Origin: Pleurobrachia bachei
Lineage: Eukaryota; Ctenophora; Tentaculata; Cydippida; Pleurobrachiidae
Direction of reading: 5' to 3'
DNA length: 20,448 nucleotides
Assembly: GCA_000695325.1 (NCBI GenBank)
Contig: AVPN01000390.1
Location: 4,184 to 24,631 of the forward strand
Position numbers and translations under genes: made by a program. Of the stretch, positions 8,706 through 17,334 are shown piece by piece. The notes under the pieces are model-generated. The model had not been told where the DNA came from and made no database searches. It saw only the letters and a list, made by a program, of their open reading frames with translations. Position 1 is the stretch's first letter; each line of letters opens with the position of its first letter.

Positions 8706-9262
8706 TTTTTCCTCAGATTGAAACACCCAAAGATGACAAGCGTCAACGCCAACTCTAAGTTGAGACGTAGGAGACTATCAGTGTTCCTGCCTACTATTTG
8801 GAATGAGTTACCTCTTGAGCTCAGGTCAATCCCCAATGTGGATACCTTCAAGGCTCGTCTGAAGACACATCTCTTCGTTGGGGCATTTGGAGTAGGTGAT
8901 GGGGAGCCCATGGCTGAGATGTAATGTTTGTTGTAGTTGTGGAGCCTGCGGGCAATCGGTGTCATCCTCTCTCTGGCATGCTAATAAATCACTACCTAGT
9001 AACCTTTTTTCCCAGCAGGTGTGAGTAAAGTGCGTTTAAATTTATATATACAGGTTTATGGGACCAGTTATTTCATCAGTTTTATAAGTCCAGTTAATAT
9101 AGGCTTCTATATATTGTCTTTTTCAACCAGAGTGTTAGTGTGTGTCATATATTTGCTTGAGGATATACCGCTCTGATGACTTGACGGAGCATTGCCAATA
9201 TTTTGACATGTTTCCGTTGGGTATGGGCGGTATATAAGCGCGGAATAGTATTATTATTATTA
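8706..9262 (+). mobile_element. Second LINE 3' fragment (CR1/L2-type C-terminus) with ATT tail
   Basis: 8712-8924 encodes RRRLSVFLPTIWNELPLE, then LRSIPNVDTFKARLKTHLF and a stop at 8922-8924. The W-N-x-L-P ... F-K-x-x-L-K pattern is typical of the extreme C-terminus of ORF2 in CR1/L2-like LINEs. About 320 bp further on, GGGCGGTATATAAGCGCGG is followed by a short (ATT)n run, which resembles a LINE or SINE 3' end. Linking the coding piece to that tail as one element is inference. It abuts the oppositely oriented LINE piece at about 8700. Confidence 0.6.
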
Positions 9263-9808
9263 AATCCGAATAGGCCGATATCATCAAAATGTGATATCGC
9301 ATTGTCTTTAAGGAGGTATATATATACCGCATGCGATATACGACATACGTGCAATGTACGAATCGTGTCATTCTTCACTGAAGTAACTAGATCATGTGAC
9401 TGATCTAAGATCTTGGTCTGGAATCAACACTGTGGGTCCCACTGTCAATGATAGCTGGAACATGACAGCTGCAGCTGGTCCAATGTTAACGAATTTTCTG
9501 AAAGTGCTTTTTGAGAATCCAAAGCAGTGATAACAGGAATACCTTTTTTATCATCGAACCGGTACCTTGGTCAGGTTTCTGAAAGACCCGTATAACTACA
9601 AGTCTATGCCTGCAGTATAGATTTGGCGCTTCAGTACTACGTATAGTACTATACGTCAGTCACTAATTTATAGCAGTACCGGGTATTACGTGTCACACTC
9701 AAAATTTTTAGAACACTCTCTGTGTGTTTCAGTATTGTTTCTCCTAGGTTGGGGTTGCTTCGTAACCAAAAGTTTACCTATACTGAACCGATTACACCCC
9801 CTGATCAG
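9263..9808. other. SHMT intron remainder with palindrome and LINE scrap
   Basis: No coding sequence is visible. It holds a perfect 18-bp palindrome at 9639-9656 (ACGTATAGT/ACTATACGT) and an 8-bp inverted repeat CGATATCA...TGATATCG near 9277-9299. At 9701-9751 is a 51-bp exact copy of 8387-8437 from the minus-strand LINE piece. Confidence 0.6.
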
Positions 9809-10052
9809 GCGGGATCGTGTCTGACTAACAAGTACAGTGAAGGTATGCCAGGGTCGAGGTACTACGGAGGCAACGAATATATCGACCAAATTGAGAATCT
9901 CTGCGTCAAGAGGGCCCTCGAGTTATATGGGCTAAGACATGAGGAGTGGGGTGCCAACGTACAGCCGTACAGTGGGTCACCGGCCAACTTTGCTGTTTAC
10001 ACAGGTATTAGAGGGGCCGGGGATAGTGGGTACTATAGGGGGGCCGGGTGGG

Positions 10053-10579
10053 TCAAGGTCTGGACCCTGCCTTTTGTCAATTTATGGGGGAGAGGGGTAG
10101 TGAAGTAGTGGATGGCGGGGGTGTGAGGCAACTTTATAGCCCATCTCTCCGATATGGAAGTCTTATGTATCTGACAACACAGCAGTCCGTGGAATTTATG
10201 AAGAGCCTGAGTAAACCATATCTGTTCATTCAAGGAGATAAAGGAATCATGTCGTTCACACCTCCCGCTGTTACTGGTTAGTCATTTTATACTGCTCACA
10301 ATTATACTTTGGTACAGTTTTCGATTGCTATTAGTACCTGAGTTGACTCTCATTTGGTCAGTAATGTTCCTCCCCCTAGTTTATATATTGTGTCTCTCAT
10401 CTTGTTATCTATCCTCCTCCCCCTCTATAGAATTTAGAGATGCGCTTGTCGCTTGCAATCCCATAATCCGAGAGGAAATTCTTCCTGGACCCCACCACTT
10501 CCATATGTCAAATGCCACTGAGACGGCTGCAATGATTGAAGCCTTCCTATTGGAATCAGACACCGACCGAACCAAGTAA
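10053..10579 (+). pseudogene. SERHL-like hydrolase tail fragment (A0)
   Basis: From TCAAGGTC at 10053 the sequence equals hydrolase A1 from 12013. It covers the last two thirds of exon 4 (to 10276), intron 4 and exon 5 (10431-10579, stop TAA). Exons 1-3, with the oxyanion segment and nucleophile elbow, are missing; upstream is the broken SHMT gene. It cannot make an enzyme. Its importance is as a rearrangement breakpoint, and it carries the promoter segment used by A1. Confidence 0.88.
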
Positions 10580-10917
10580 ACAACCAATCAGAGCTCCTTA
10601 TTTAGGTCACGTGACTGGTTATCGGCCAATCAGGGACCAGTGTTTTCTGATTCGGTCGGTTCCTGATCGGAATCACAGGACGCTGATTAGGTTTAAGTTT
10701 GTAGAATATGTAATTGGAACTGATATAACAAATCAAATACGTTAATTTATGAAACAGGGTAATAAGGAAGTAATTTATGTATTGTGTGTTGTTTGATACG
10801 AGCTGTGACCCCCTACTGTGTAATTCCTATTGGAGTTGTTAACTTTTAGATCGTAGTGTTACTATGCCCTTGCTTTACTAATACTGAACTCCTGATATTC
10901 TATTTAAGTAGCCCAAC
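10580..10917 (+). promoter_or_regulatory. Promoter of hydrolase A1 (two CCAAT boxes, GTCACGTGAC)
   Basis: A 338-bp intergenic stretch between the A0 stop and the A1 start. It contains AACCAATCAG, then the palindrome GTCACGTGAC (10606-10615; the E-box/CLEAR-like core CACGTG), then GGCCAATCAG. After these come imperfect repeats built on CTGATT/GATCGG. The same stretch stands before A2 (12540-12877) and B2 (16997-17334). The only difference seen is TG at 10641-10642, where the other two have CA. Confidence 0.55.
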
Positions 10918-12539
10918 ATGTCCGGCAATACGGCCAAGTTATTAAAGAATTGTAAAGCAGTCCTTGATTCCGCCAGCCTTATTCACATTCCTGTTCCCTG
11001 GGGTTACGTGCGAGGACTCCAGGTACTAAATCACATATTGAGTGAACATTTGGAAATCGATTTTCCGGGATGTCTGACTGTCCAGTGTCCATCGTAAAAT
11101 GTTTTCTTGCAGGTTGTAGAAATTTAGCTGCAATCCTTCTTTCAGTTTGCTACAAAACGTCAACTCACAGACCCCCTCCCCCTTATCTCAGGTTGGCCCA
11201 AAAGATGGTACTCCGGTGTTGATGGTACATGGTTGGTTGGATAACTGTTATTCCTTTGTTCCTCTCCTATCAGCATTACCCCCAACCCGCCGCTATATTG
11301 CCTTGGACCTCCCTGGTCACGGTCATTCCTCACACAAACCGGATCGGGTTAGCGCCCACAATTTAGTGCTAAGTACGGAATACATTGACATGTTCCTCGT
11401 CCGTCAGCTCTCACACCGGGCCTTCGGCCCGGTGCGAGCTTACACGAGCCCGAAGGGCGAGCGGGATTTTAAAAAACGCTCTAAATCCTCCTTTTGCTTG
11501 TAAGTTTCTACAAATGACCCCCCCCCTCCCTAAAATCCATCCTCCTTCTGCAGACTGGGTGGTCGACATAGAGGCGATTCGACGCTCTCTGAACTTGGAC
11601 CACTTCACCCTGATAGGCCACAGTCTGGGTGGTATCATAACGTCTCTCTATTCAGCTACATACCCCGATAAGATAGATAGGTCCGTGACACTGGATAGCA
11701 TCATGCCTTTCGACCATAGGAGGAGTGTAAGTATAACATCTTTCCTCTAGAAACAGTGGGTTCAGTAATATGGTGACCGCCTACTTGGGGAAATTAACTT
11801 TTTCTAATAAAACTGACATTACTGAACTGCAATTAGTACACGTGCCGGTAAGATCGAGTACAAGTTACACATGTTCCTTACCCCTTCCTTTGTACGCAGG
11901 CGACTGAGGTGTTACGTAAAGCTTCGGATGAACGGCTAAGTGACGCGTATACCCACAAAGTTTACCCGAGTGCAGAGATCCTTGCACAAGTGAAGGCTGA
12001 CTCAATGTGGTATCAAGGTCTGGACCCTGCCTTTTGTCAATTTATGGGGGAGAGGGGTAGTGAAGTAGTGGATGGCGGGGGTGTGAGGCAACTTTATAGC
12101 CCATCTCTCCGATATGGAAGTCTTATGTATCTGACAACACAGCAGTCCGTGGAATTTATGAAGAGCCTGAGTAAACCATATCTGTTCATTCAAGGAGATA
12201 AAGGAATCATGTCGTTCACACCTCCCGCTGTTACTGGTTAGTCATTTTATACTGCTCACAATTATACTTTGGTACAGTTTTCGATTGCTATTAGTACCTG
12301 AGTTGACTCTCATTTGGTCAGTAATGTTCCTCCCCCTAGTTTATATATTGTGTCTCTCATCTTGTTATCTATCCTCCTCCCCCTCTATAGAATTTAGAGA
12401 TGCGCTTGTCGCTTGCAATCCCATAATCCGAGAGGAAATTCTTCCTGGACCCCACCACTTCCATATGTCAAATGCCACTGAGACGGCTGCAATGATTGAA
12501 GCCTTCCTATTGGAATCAGACACCGACCGAACCAAGTAA
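10918..12539 (+). CDS. SERHL: SERHL-like alpha/beta serine hydrolase A1 (314 aa, 5 exons)
   Basis: Exons: 10918-11022, 11192-11372, 11554-11726, 11900-12236, 12391-12539, all with GT-AG borders and compatible phases, total 945 nt. The 314 residues equal the usual length of animal serine hydrolase-like proteins. Order: start MSGNTAKLLKNC; VPWG motif; VLMVHGWLDN (oxyanion segment, exon 2); LIGHSLGG nucleophile elbow (Ser in exon 3); PYLFIQGDKG strand (exon 4); PGPHHFHMS (catalytic His, exon 5). The acid residue is not certain; Asp in QGDKG is a candidate. No signal peptide is seen, so the protein is probably cytosolic or peroxisomal. The natural substrate of this family is unknown. Intron 2 carries the GC hairpin at 11414, and the end of exon 2 differs from A2. 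The frame is intact and the gene looks functional. Confidence 0.88.
11414..11458. repeat. GC-rich hairpin in A1 intron 2
   Basis: 11414-11434 is a perfect 9-bp stem (CACCGGGCC / GGCCCGGTG) with loop TTC. A second small hairpin GCCC-GAA-GGGC follows at 11448-11458 and carries the same CTTCGG core inverted. It sits in a stretch of intron 2 not shared with A2. The 21-bp stem-loop recurs exactly at 14772-14792, and its left side recurs at 15941-15951. Confidence 0.8.
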
Positions 12540-13231
12540 ACAACCAATCAGAGCTCCTTATTTAGGTCACGTGACTGGTTATCGGCCAATCAGGGACCAG
12601 CATTTTCTGATTCGGTCGGTTCCTGATCGGAATCACAGGACGCTGATTAGGTTTAAGTTTGTAGAATATGTAATTGGAACTGATATAACAAATCAAATAC
12701 GTTAATTTATGAAACAGGGTAATAAGGAAGTAATTTATGTATTGTGTGTTGTTTGATACGAGCTGTGACCCCCTACTGTGTAATTCCTATTGGAGTTGTT
12801 AACTTTTAGATCGTAGTGTTACTATGCCCTTGCTTTACTAATACTGAACTCCTGATATTCTATTTAAGTAGCCCAACATGTCCGGCAATACGGCCAAGTT
12901 ATTAAAGAATTGTAAAGCAGTCCTTGATTCCGCCAGCCTTATTCACATTCCTGTTCCCTGGGGTTACGTGCGAGGACTCCAGGTACTAAATCACATATTG
13001 AGTGAACATTTGGAAATCGATTTTCCGGGATGTCTGACTGTCCAGTGTCCATCGTAAAATGTTTTCTTGCAGGTTGTAGAAATTTAGCTGCAATCCTTCT
13101 TTCAGTTTGCTACAAAACGTCAACTCACAGACCCCCTCCCCCTTATCTCAGGTTGGCCCAAAAGATGGTACTCCGGTGTTGATGGTACATGGTTGGTTGG
13201 ATAACTGTTATTCCTTTGTTCCTCTCCTATC
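11903..13231 (+). repeat. 1.3-kb identical repeat (matches 16360-17688)
   Basis: From the third base of A1 exon 4 through its end, the promoter, and A2 exon 1 to mid-exon 2. I see no mismatch to 16360-17688 across coding, intronic and intergenic parts. Upstream (exon 3 and intron 3) the two copies differ clearly. Confidence 0.9.
12540..12877 (+). promoter_or_regulatory. Promoter of hydrolase A2
   Basis: A second copy of the CCAAT / GTCACGTGAC (12566-12575) / CCAAT module, lying between the A1 stop and the A2 start. Confidence 0.55.
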
Positions 13232-14301
13232 TGCATTACCCCCAACACGCCGCTATATTGCCTTGGACCTCCCTGGACATGGCCATTCCTCACACAAACC
13301 GGACAGCGTCTACAACTTAGTACTAAGTATGTCGGGCACTGACTGACATATTAGAGGATTCTGAGAAGAGGGCCGGACCTATTAGTATGTTTGTAGATAT
13401 GATCCTCCTCTTCTTATAACTGATACCCCTCTCTAAAATCCTTCCTCCCTATTTCAGACTGGGTGGTTGACATGGAGGCGATTCGACGCTCTCTGAACTT
13501 GGACCACTTCACCCTGATAGGCCACAGTCTGGGTGGTATCATAACGTCTCTCTATTCAGCTACATACCCCGATAAGATAGATAGGTCCGTCACTATGGAG
13601 GGAATTATGCCTTACACCGACGGGAAGAAGAGTGTACGTAAACTCACGTGAACTCCCGTGTAACAGCCAGAATATAACTATCACATTATCAGAATACTAT
13701 TATTACACACACAATTTCATAACCCTCTCCTTTGCACGTGCAGGCAACTGAGGTGTTACGAAAAGCTTCGGATGAACGGCTAAATGACGCGTACACCCAC
13801 AAAGTTTACCCAAGTGCAGAGATCCTTGCACAGGTTAAAGCCAACTCGGCGTGGTACCAAGGTCTAGACCCTGCCTTTTGTCAGTTTATGGAAGAGAGGG
13901 GTAGTGAAGTATTGGATGGCGGGGGCGTGAGGCAACTTTATAGCCCATCTCAACTGTATGGAAGTCTTATGTATCTGTCGTGGAAACAGTCTGCAGATTT
14001 CATGAAGGATGTCAGTAAACCGTATCTGTTCATTCGTGGGAACGAAGGACTCGCGTCATTCTTACCTCCCCGAGTTACTGGTTAGTCATTTACTGCTTTG
14101 GTGTATTGAAAGTTCAGTTTTGCGATTGTAATTGATGATCTTCCTCCCCCCACTATAGAGTTTAAAGATGTGATTGTGGCTAGTAATCCCATAATCCGAG
14201 AGGAAATTCTTCCCGGACCCCATCACTTTCACATGTCAAATGCCACTGAGACCGCTGTCATGATAGACGCCTTCCTATCAGAGGACGCTAATAATGTTTA
14301 A
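12878..14301 (+). CDS. SERHL: SERHL-like alpha/beta serine hydrolase A2 (311 aa, 5 exons)
   Basis: Exons: 12878-12982, 13152-13326, 13458-13633, 13744-14080, 14159-14301; total 936 nt with intact splice sites. It has the same exon plan and motifs as A1: HGWLDN, GHSLGG, and PGPHHFHMS near the end. Exon 1 and the first half of exon 2 are identical to A1, but from about 13232 onward it diverges moderately. It has its own intron 2, MEGIMPYTDGKKS instead of LDSIMPFDHRRS at the end of exon 3, RGNEG in place of QGDKG, and a shorter C-terminal tail. The change from identity to divergence inside exon 2 points to conversion or a crossover there. The gene is intact and likely functional; its substrate is unknown. 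Confidence 0.87.
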
Positions 14302-14555
14302 TTTTGTAGAATATATGGGAAGGGGGGGGGGGTATCATTTACGAGAGCCTCATCCCCCTATATTTTTAAGTATTTTATTAAACTTTTTATTGTTTTAGTT
14401 CTTTTTATCTGTAATTTTCTCTGAATAAAATACTATTTTTCTGTAAACTGTTTGTGTGTGTATATATGGGAATATTATATCTTGAAATAAATATTGTTGC
14501 TAAACCTTGTCCGTATTTTGTAAAGAAGTGTGTAATACTGACCAAATCCACTAGC
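14302..14555. other. Intergenic between A2 and B1
   Basis: Unlike the A-type promoter. It holds a G-run near 14321-14331, an AATAAA at 14424 that may end A2 transcripts, and no CCAAT/CACGTG module. It must contain the B1 promoter, but I recognise no elements in it. Confidence 0.45.
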
Positions 14556-16996
14556 ATGACAACATGTAGCTCTATCAGACAAGTCCTGTCAGCTTGCAGG
14601 ACCACACTAAAGAGCAGTAGGGAGATTTCTCTTGATGTACCCTGGGGAAAGGTGAAGGGAATAGAGGTCAGTAATTACTCTATTTAGATGACCATGTTTA
14701 TATTTTATAGTTTTCTACTTTTTCTTTGTCAGGCAGACATCGCACCCCCGCAAGTCCTCGCTAAGCGGCCTCACCGGGCCTTCGGCCCGGTGTGAAGAGG
14801 GCGGTCTTATACGAGACATCTTTCCCTCTAACTGTATTTTCCTCTAACAGGTTGGCCCAAAAGATGGTACTCCGGTGTTGATGGTACATGGTTGGTTGGA
14901 TAACTGTTATTCCTTTGTCCCTCTCCTATCAGCATTACCCCCAACCCGCCGCTATATTGCCTTGGACCTCCCTGGTCACGGTCATTCCTCACACAAACCT
15001 AAGAGCGCTAATTCCCACGTTATAGGTTAGTCATGTCTCTCATAGAATTAATGATATAATATACCTGCTGGTTTTTAATGCAAGCAATAACCCTTTCGCC
15101 TTAATCGACCATCCTTCCCCTCTGCAAATTTTAACTGCCATAAAATTTATGACAGATTGAGAGAGAGTTAGAGAGAGAGTGTGTGGCTTGAAATGTAGTT
15201 AAATTCAGTTGGGGCCATATTCTGTCTACCTCTCCCCAGATTTGATAACCGATATTGAACATTGTCGGAGAGGATTGGGGCTACAGAGATTTGACCTTAT
15301 TGGACATAGCTTGGGTGGCATGTTGTCAGGTAACACACAGATATCCCCCACTATAATTATACTGCCTAACCCACCCTAGCCTCTGCCATTTCCCTGTCAT
15401 ATCAAGAAACTTTCAAAGTTTCATCTGAGTTCTGAAGATAAAATTATTTTCCTTCACGTGATTCAGCGATGAATCTAACCACACTTAGTTGTTGAATTCT
15501 AACTAACACCCACCCCACTATATCTAGGTATCTACTGCGCCACATACCCTGAGTACATCAAGAAGTTTGTAGCCCTTGACGGGCTCCTTCCATTTCACTC
15601 TCCCACTGACAAGATAATATCCAACCTGAGGCGATCCTCAGATATGATCTGCGGGAATCCGGTACCCCACAAAGTCTACCCTGACCTAGATGAACTCTCT
15701 CATAAGATAGCTAATACCATGTTTTATCGGGGGATTGACCCGGAGCTGGTTAAGTTCATGGTTGACAGGAGCATTCACCTGACTCCCAGTGGTTATCAGT
15801 TCACCTATGATGTGAGGCTGAGATACCCAGCACTGATCAGGATGACACGAGATGTCCTATTTCCACTGATACAAAGCTGGACTACCCCTATACTGTATCT
15901 GGTGGCCACACACGGCTTTAAGATGTTCCATCACCCCTCTCACACCGGGCCAGCCCCCCCCCCCTTAAGTCCATCCTCCTAAAATCCATCCTCCTTCCTG
16001 CAGACTGGGTGGTTGACATGGAGGCTATTCGACGCTCTCTCAACTTGGACCACTTCACCCTGATAGGCCACAGTATGGGGGGTATCATAACGTCTCTCTA
16101 TTCAGCTACATACCCTGATAAGATAGATAGGTCCGTGACACTGGATAGCATCATGCCTTTCGACCATAGGAGGAGTGTAAGTATAACCCTGCATTCCTCT
16201 AAAACAGTGGGTTCAGTAATGTGGTGACCGTCATATTGGGGGGGATTAACTTTTTCTAATAAAACTGACATCACTTCTGCAATTAGTACAACTCGTGCCA
16301 GTAAGATCGAATACACGTTACACAGGTTCCTTACCCAGCTTCCTTTGCACGTGCAGGCCACTGAGGTGTTACGTAAAGCTTCGGATGAACGGCTAAGTGA
16401 CGCGTATACCCACAAAGTTTACCCGAGTGCAGAGATCCTTGCACAAGTGAAGGCTGACTCAATGTGGTATCAAGGTCTGGACCCTGCCTTTTGTCAATTT
16501 ATGGGGGAGAGGGGTAGTGAAGTAGTGGATGGCGGGGGTGTGAGGCAACTTTATAGCCCATCTCTCCGATATGGAAGTCTTATGTATCTGACAACACAGC
16601 AGTCCGTGGAATTTATGAAGAGCCTGAGTAAACCATATCTGTTCATTCAAGGAGATAAAGGAATCATGTCGTTCACACCTCCCGCTGTTACTGGTTAGTC
16701 ATTTTATACTGCTCACAATTATACTTTGGTACAGTTTTCGATTGCTATTAGTACCTGAGTTGACTCTCATTTGGTCAGTAATGTTCCTCCCCCTAGTTTA
16801 TATATTGTGTCTCTCATCTTGTTATCTATCCTCCTCCCCCTCTATAGAATTTAGAGATGCGCTTGTCGCTTGCAATCCCATAATCCGAGAGGAAATTCTT
16901 CCTGGACCCCACCACTTCCATATGTCAAATGCCACTGAGACGGCTGCAATGATTGAAGCCTTCCTATTGGAATCAGACACCGACCGAACCAAGTAA
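14556..16996 (+). CDS. SERHL: Composite SERHL-like locus B1/A3 (B exons 1-4 followed by A exons 3-5)
   Basis: Exon 1 14556-14666 (MTTCSSIRQVLSAC...VPWG) and exon 2 14851-15025 are followed by B-type exon 3 15240-15329 (LIGHSLGGMLSG). B-type exon 4 starts at 15528, but it lost its donor at 15939 and runs to a stop at 15982. Behind it stand complete A-type exons 16004-16176 (GHSMGG), 16357-16693 and 16848-16996. Two readings are possible. Splicing 1-2-3B-4B gives 276 residues without the catalytic-His exon. Splicing exon 2 straight to 16004 (phase 1 on both sides) gives an intact 314-residue hydrolase with HGWLDN, GHSMGG and PGPHHFHM. The second reading would skip 3B and 4B. Which is made, if either, needs transcripts. 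The 15939 joint shares CTC with the A1 hairpin flank. Confidence 0.7.
14772..14792. repeat. GC-rich hairpin in B1 intron 1
   Basis: The same 21-bp stem-loop as 11414-11434 (CACCGGGCC, TTC, GGCCCGGTG), about 60 bp before the start of exon 2, where B1 becomes nearly identical to the A genes. Flanking bases differ from the first copy, so the motif moved or arose separately from its surroundings. Confidence 0.8.
14851..15939 (+). repeat. 1.09-kb repeat (matches 17609-18697)
   Basis: Exon 2, intron 2, B exon 3, intron 3 and most of B exon 4 recur at an offset of 2758 bp. I find one difference (C at 14919, T in the other copy). The copy at 17609 continues into the normal exon 4 donor; this one breaks off at 15939. 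Confidence 0.92.
15941..15951. repeat. Half hairpin at the B1/A3 joint
   Basis: CACACCGGGCC directly at the breakpoint where B exon 4 changes into A intron 2. CTCTCACACCGGGCC (15937-15951) is shared with the left flank and left arm of the 11414 hairpin. The right arm is missing and is replaced by a C-run. Confidence 0.75.
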
Positions 16997-17334
16997 ACAA
17001 CCAATCAGAGCTCCTTATTTAGGTCACGTGACTGGTTATCGGCCAATCAGGGACCAGCATTTTCTGATTCGGTCGGTTCCTGATCGGAATCACAGGACGC
17101 TGATTAGGTTTAAGTTTGTAGAATATGTAATTGGAACTGATATAACAAATCAAATACGTTAATTTATGAAACAGGGTAATAAGGAAGTAATTTATGTATT
17201 GTGTGTTGTTTGATACGAGCTGTGACCCCCTACTGTGTAATTCCTATTGGAGTTGTTAACTTTTAGATCGTAGTGTTACTATGCCCTTGCTTTACTAATA
17301 CTGAACTCCTGATATTCTATTTAAGTAGCCCAAC
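16997..17334 (+). promoter_or_regulatory. Promoter of hydrolase B2 (A-type)
   Basis: A third copy of the CCAAT / GTCACGTGAC (17023-17032) / CCAAT module. It places a B-type enzyme under an A-type promoter. Confidence 0.55.

Larger units (their letters stand above)
7912..10004 (+). pseudogene. SHMT: Serine hydroxymethyltransferase, first two coding exons only
   Basis: SHMT is a PLP enzyme that converts serine and tetrahydrofolate to glycine and methylene-THF. Exon 1 (7912-8061, 50 codons) begins MSAGKFTGC and contains the family block [17 protein letters not shown]. Exon 2 (9809-10004) continues [20 protein letters not shown] and ends [16 protein letters not shown] at a GT donor (phase 1). 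Joining GCG/GTTAGT to CAG/GCG restores the spacing of human SHMT1 exactly. The short N-terminus has no mitochondrial presequence, so it resembles the cytosolic form. Only about 115 of some 470-480 residues are present. The PLP lysine, folate site and all later exons are absent. Forty-eight bases after exon 2 the sequence enters a hydrolase gene fragment. The exons themselves look intact, so the truncation is recent or an assembly joint, and a full gene may lie elsewhere. Confidence 0.85.
10053..11271 (+). repeat. 1.2-kb near-identical repeat (matches 12013-13231 and 16470-17688)
   Basis: Runs from mid-exon 4 of one hydrolase through intron 4, exon 5, promoter, exon 1 and intron 1 to mid-exon 2 of the next. 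Against 12013-13231 I find two adjacent differences (10641-10642). Non-coding parts are as alike as exons. Confidence 0.93.

Noticed and set aside
9135-9403. Open frames on both strands near the ATT tail
   Set aside because: AT-rich, no similarity; probably LINE/SINE 3' sequence.
10005-10053. Parallel-complement origin for the filler after SHMT exon 2
   Set aside because: Its complement does not match the sequence before the corresponding A1 position.
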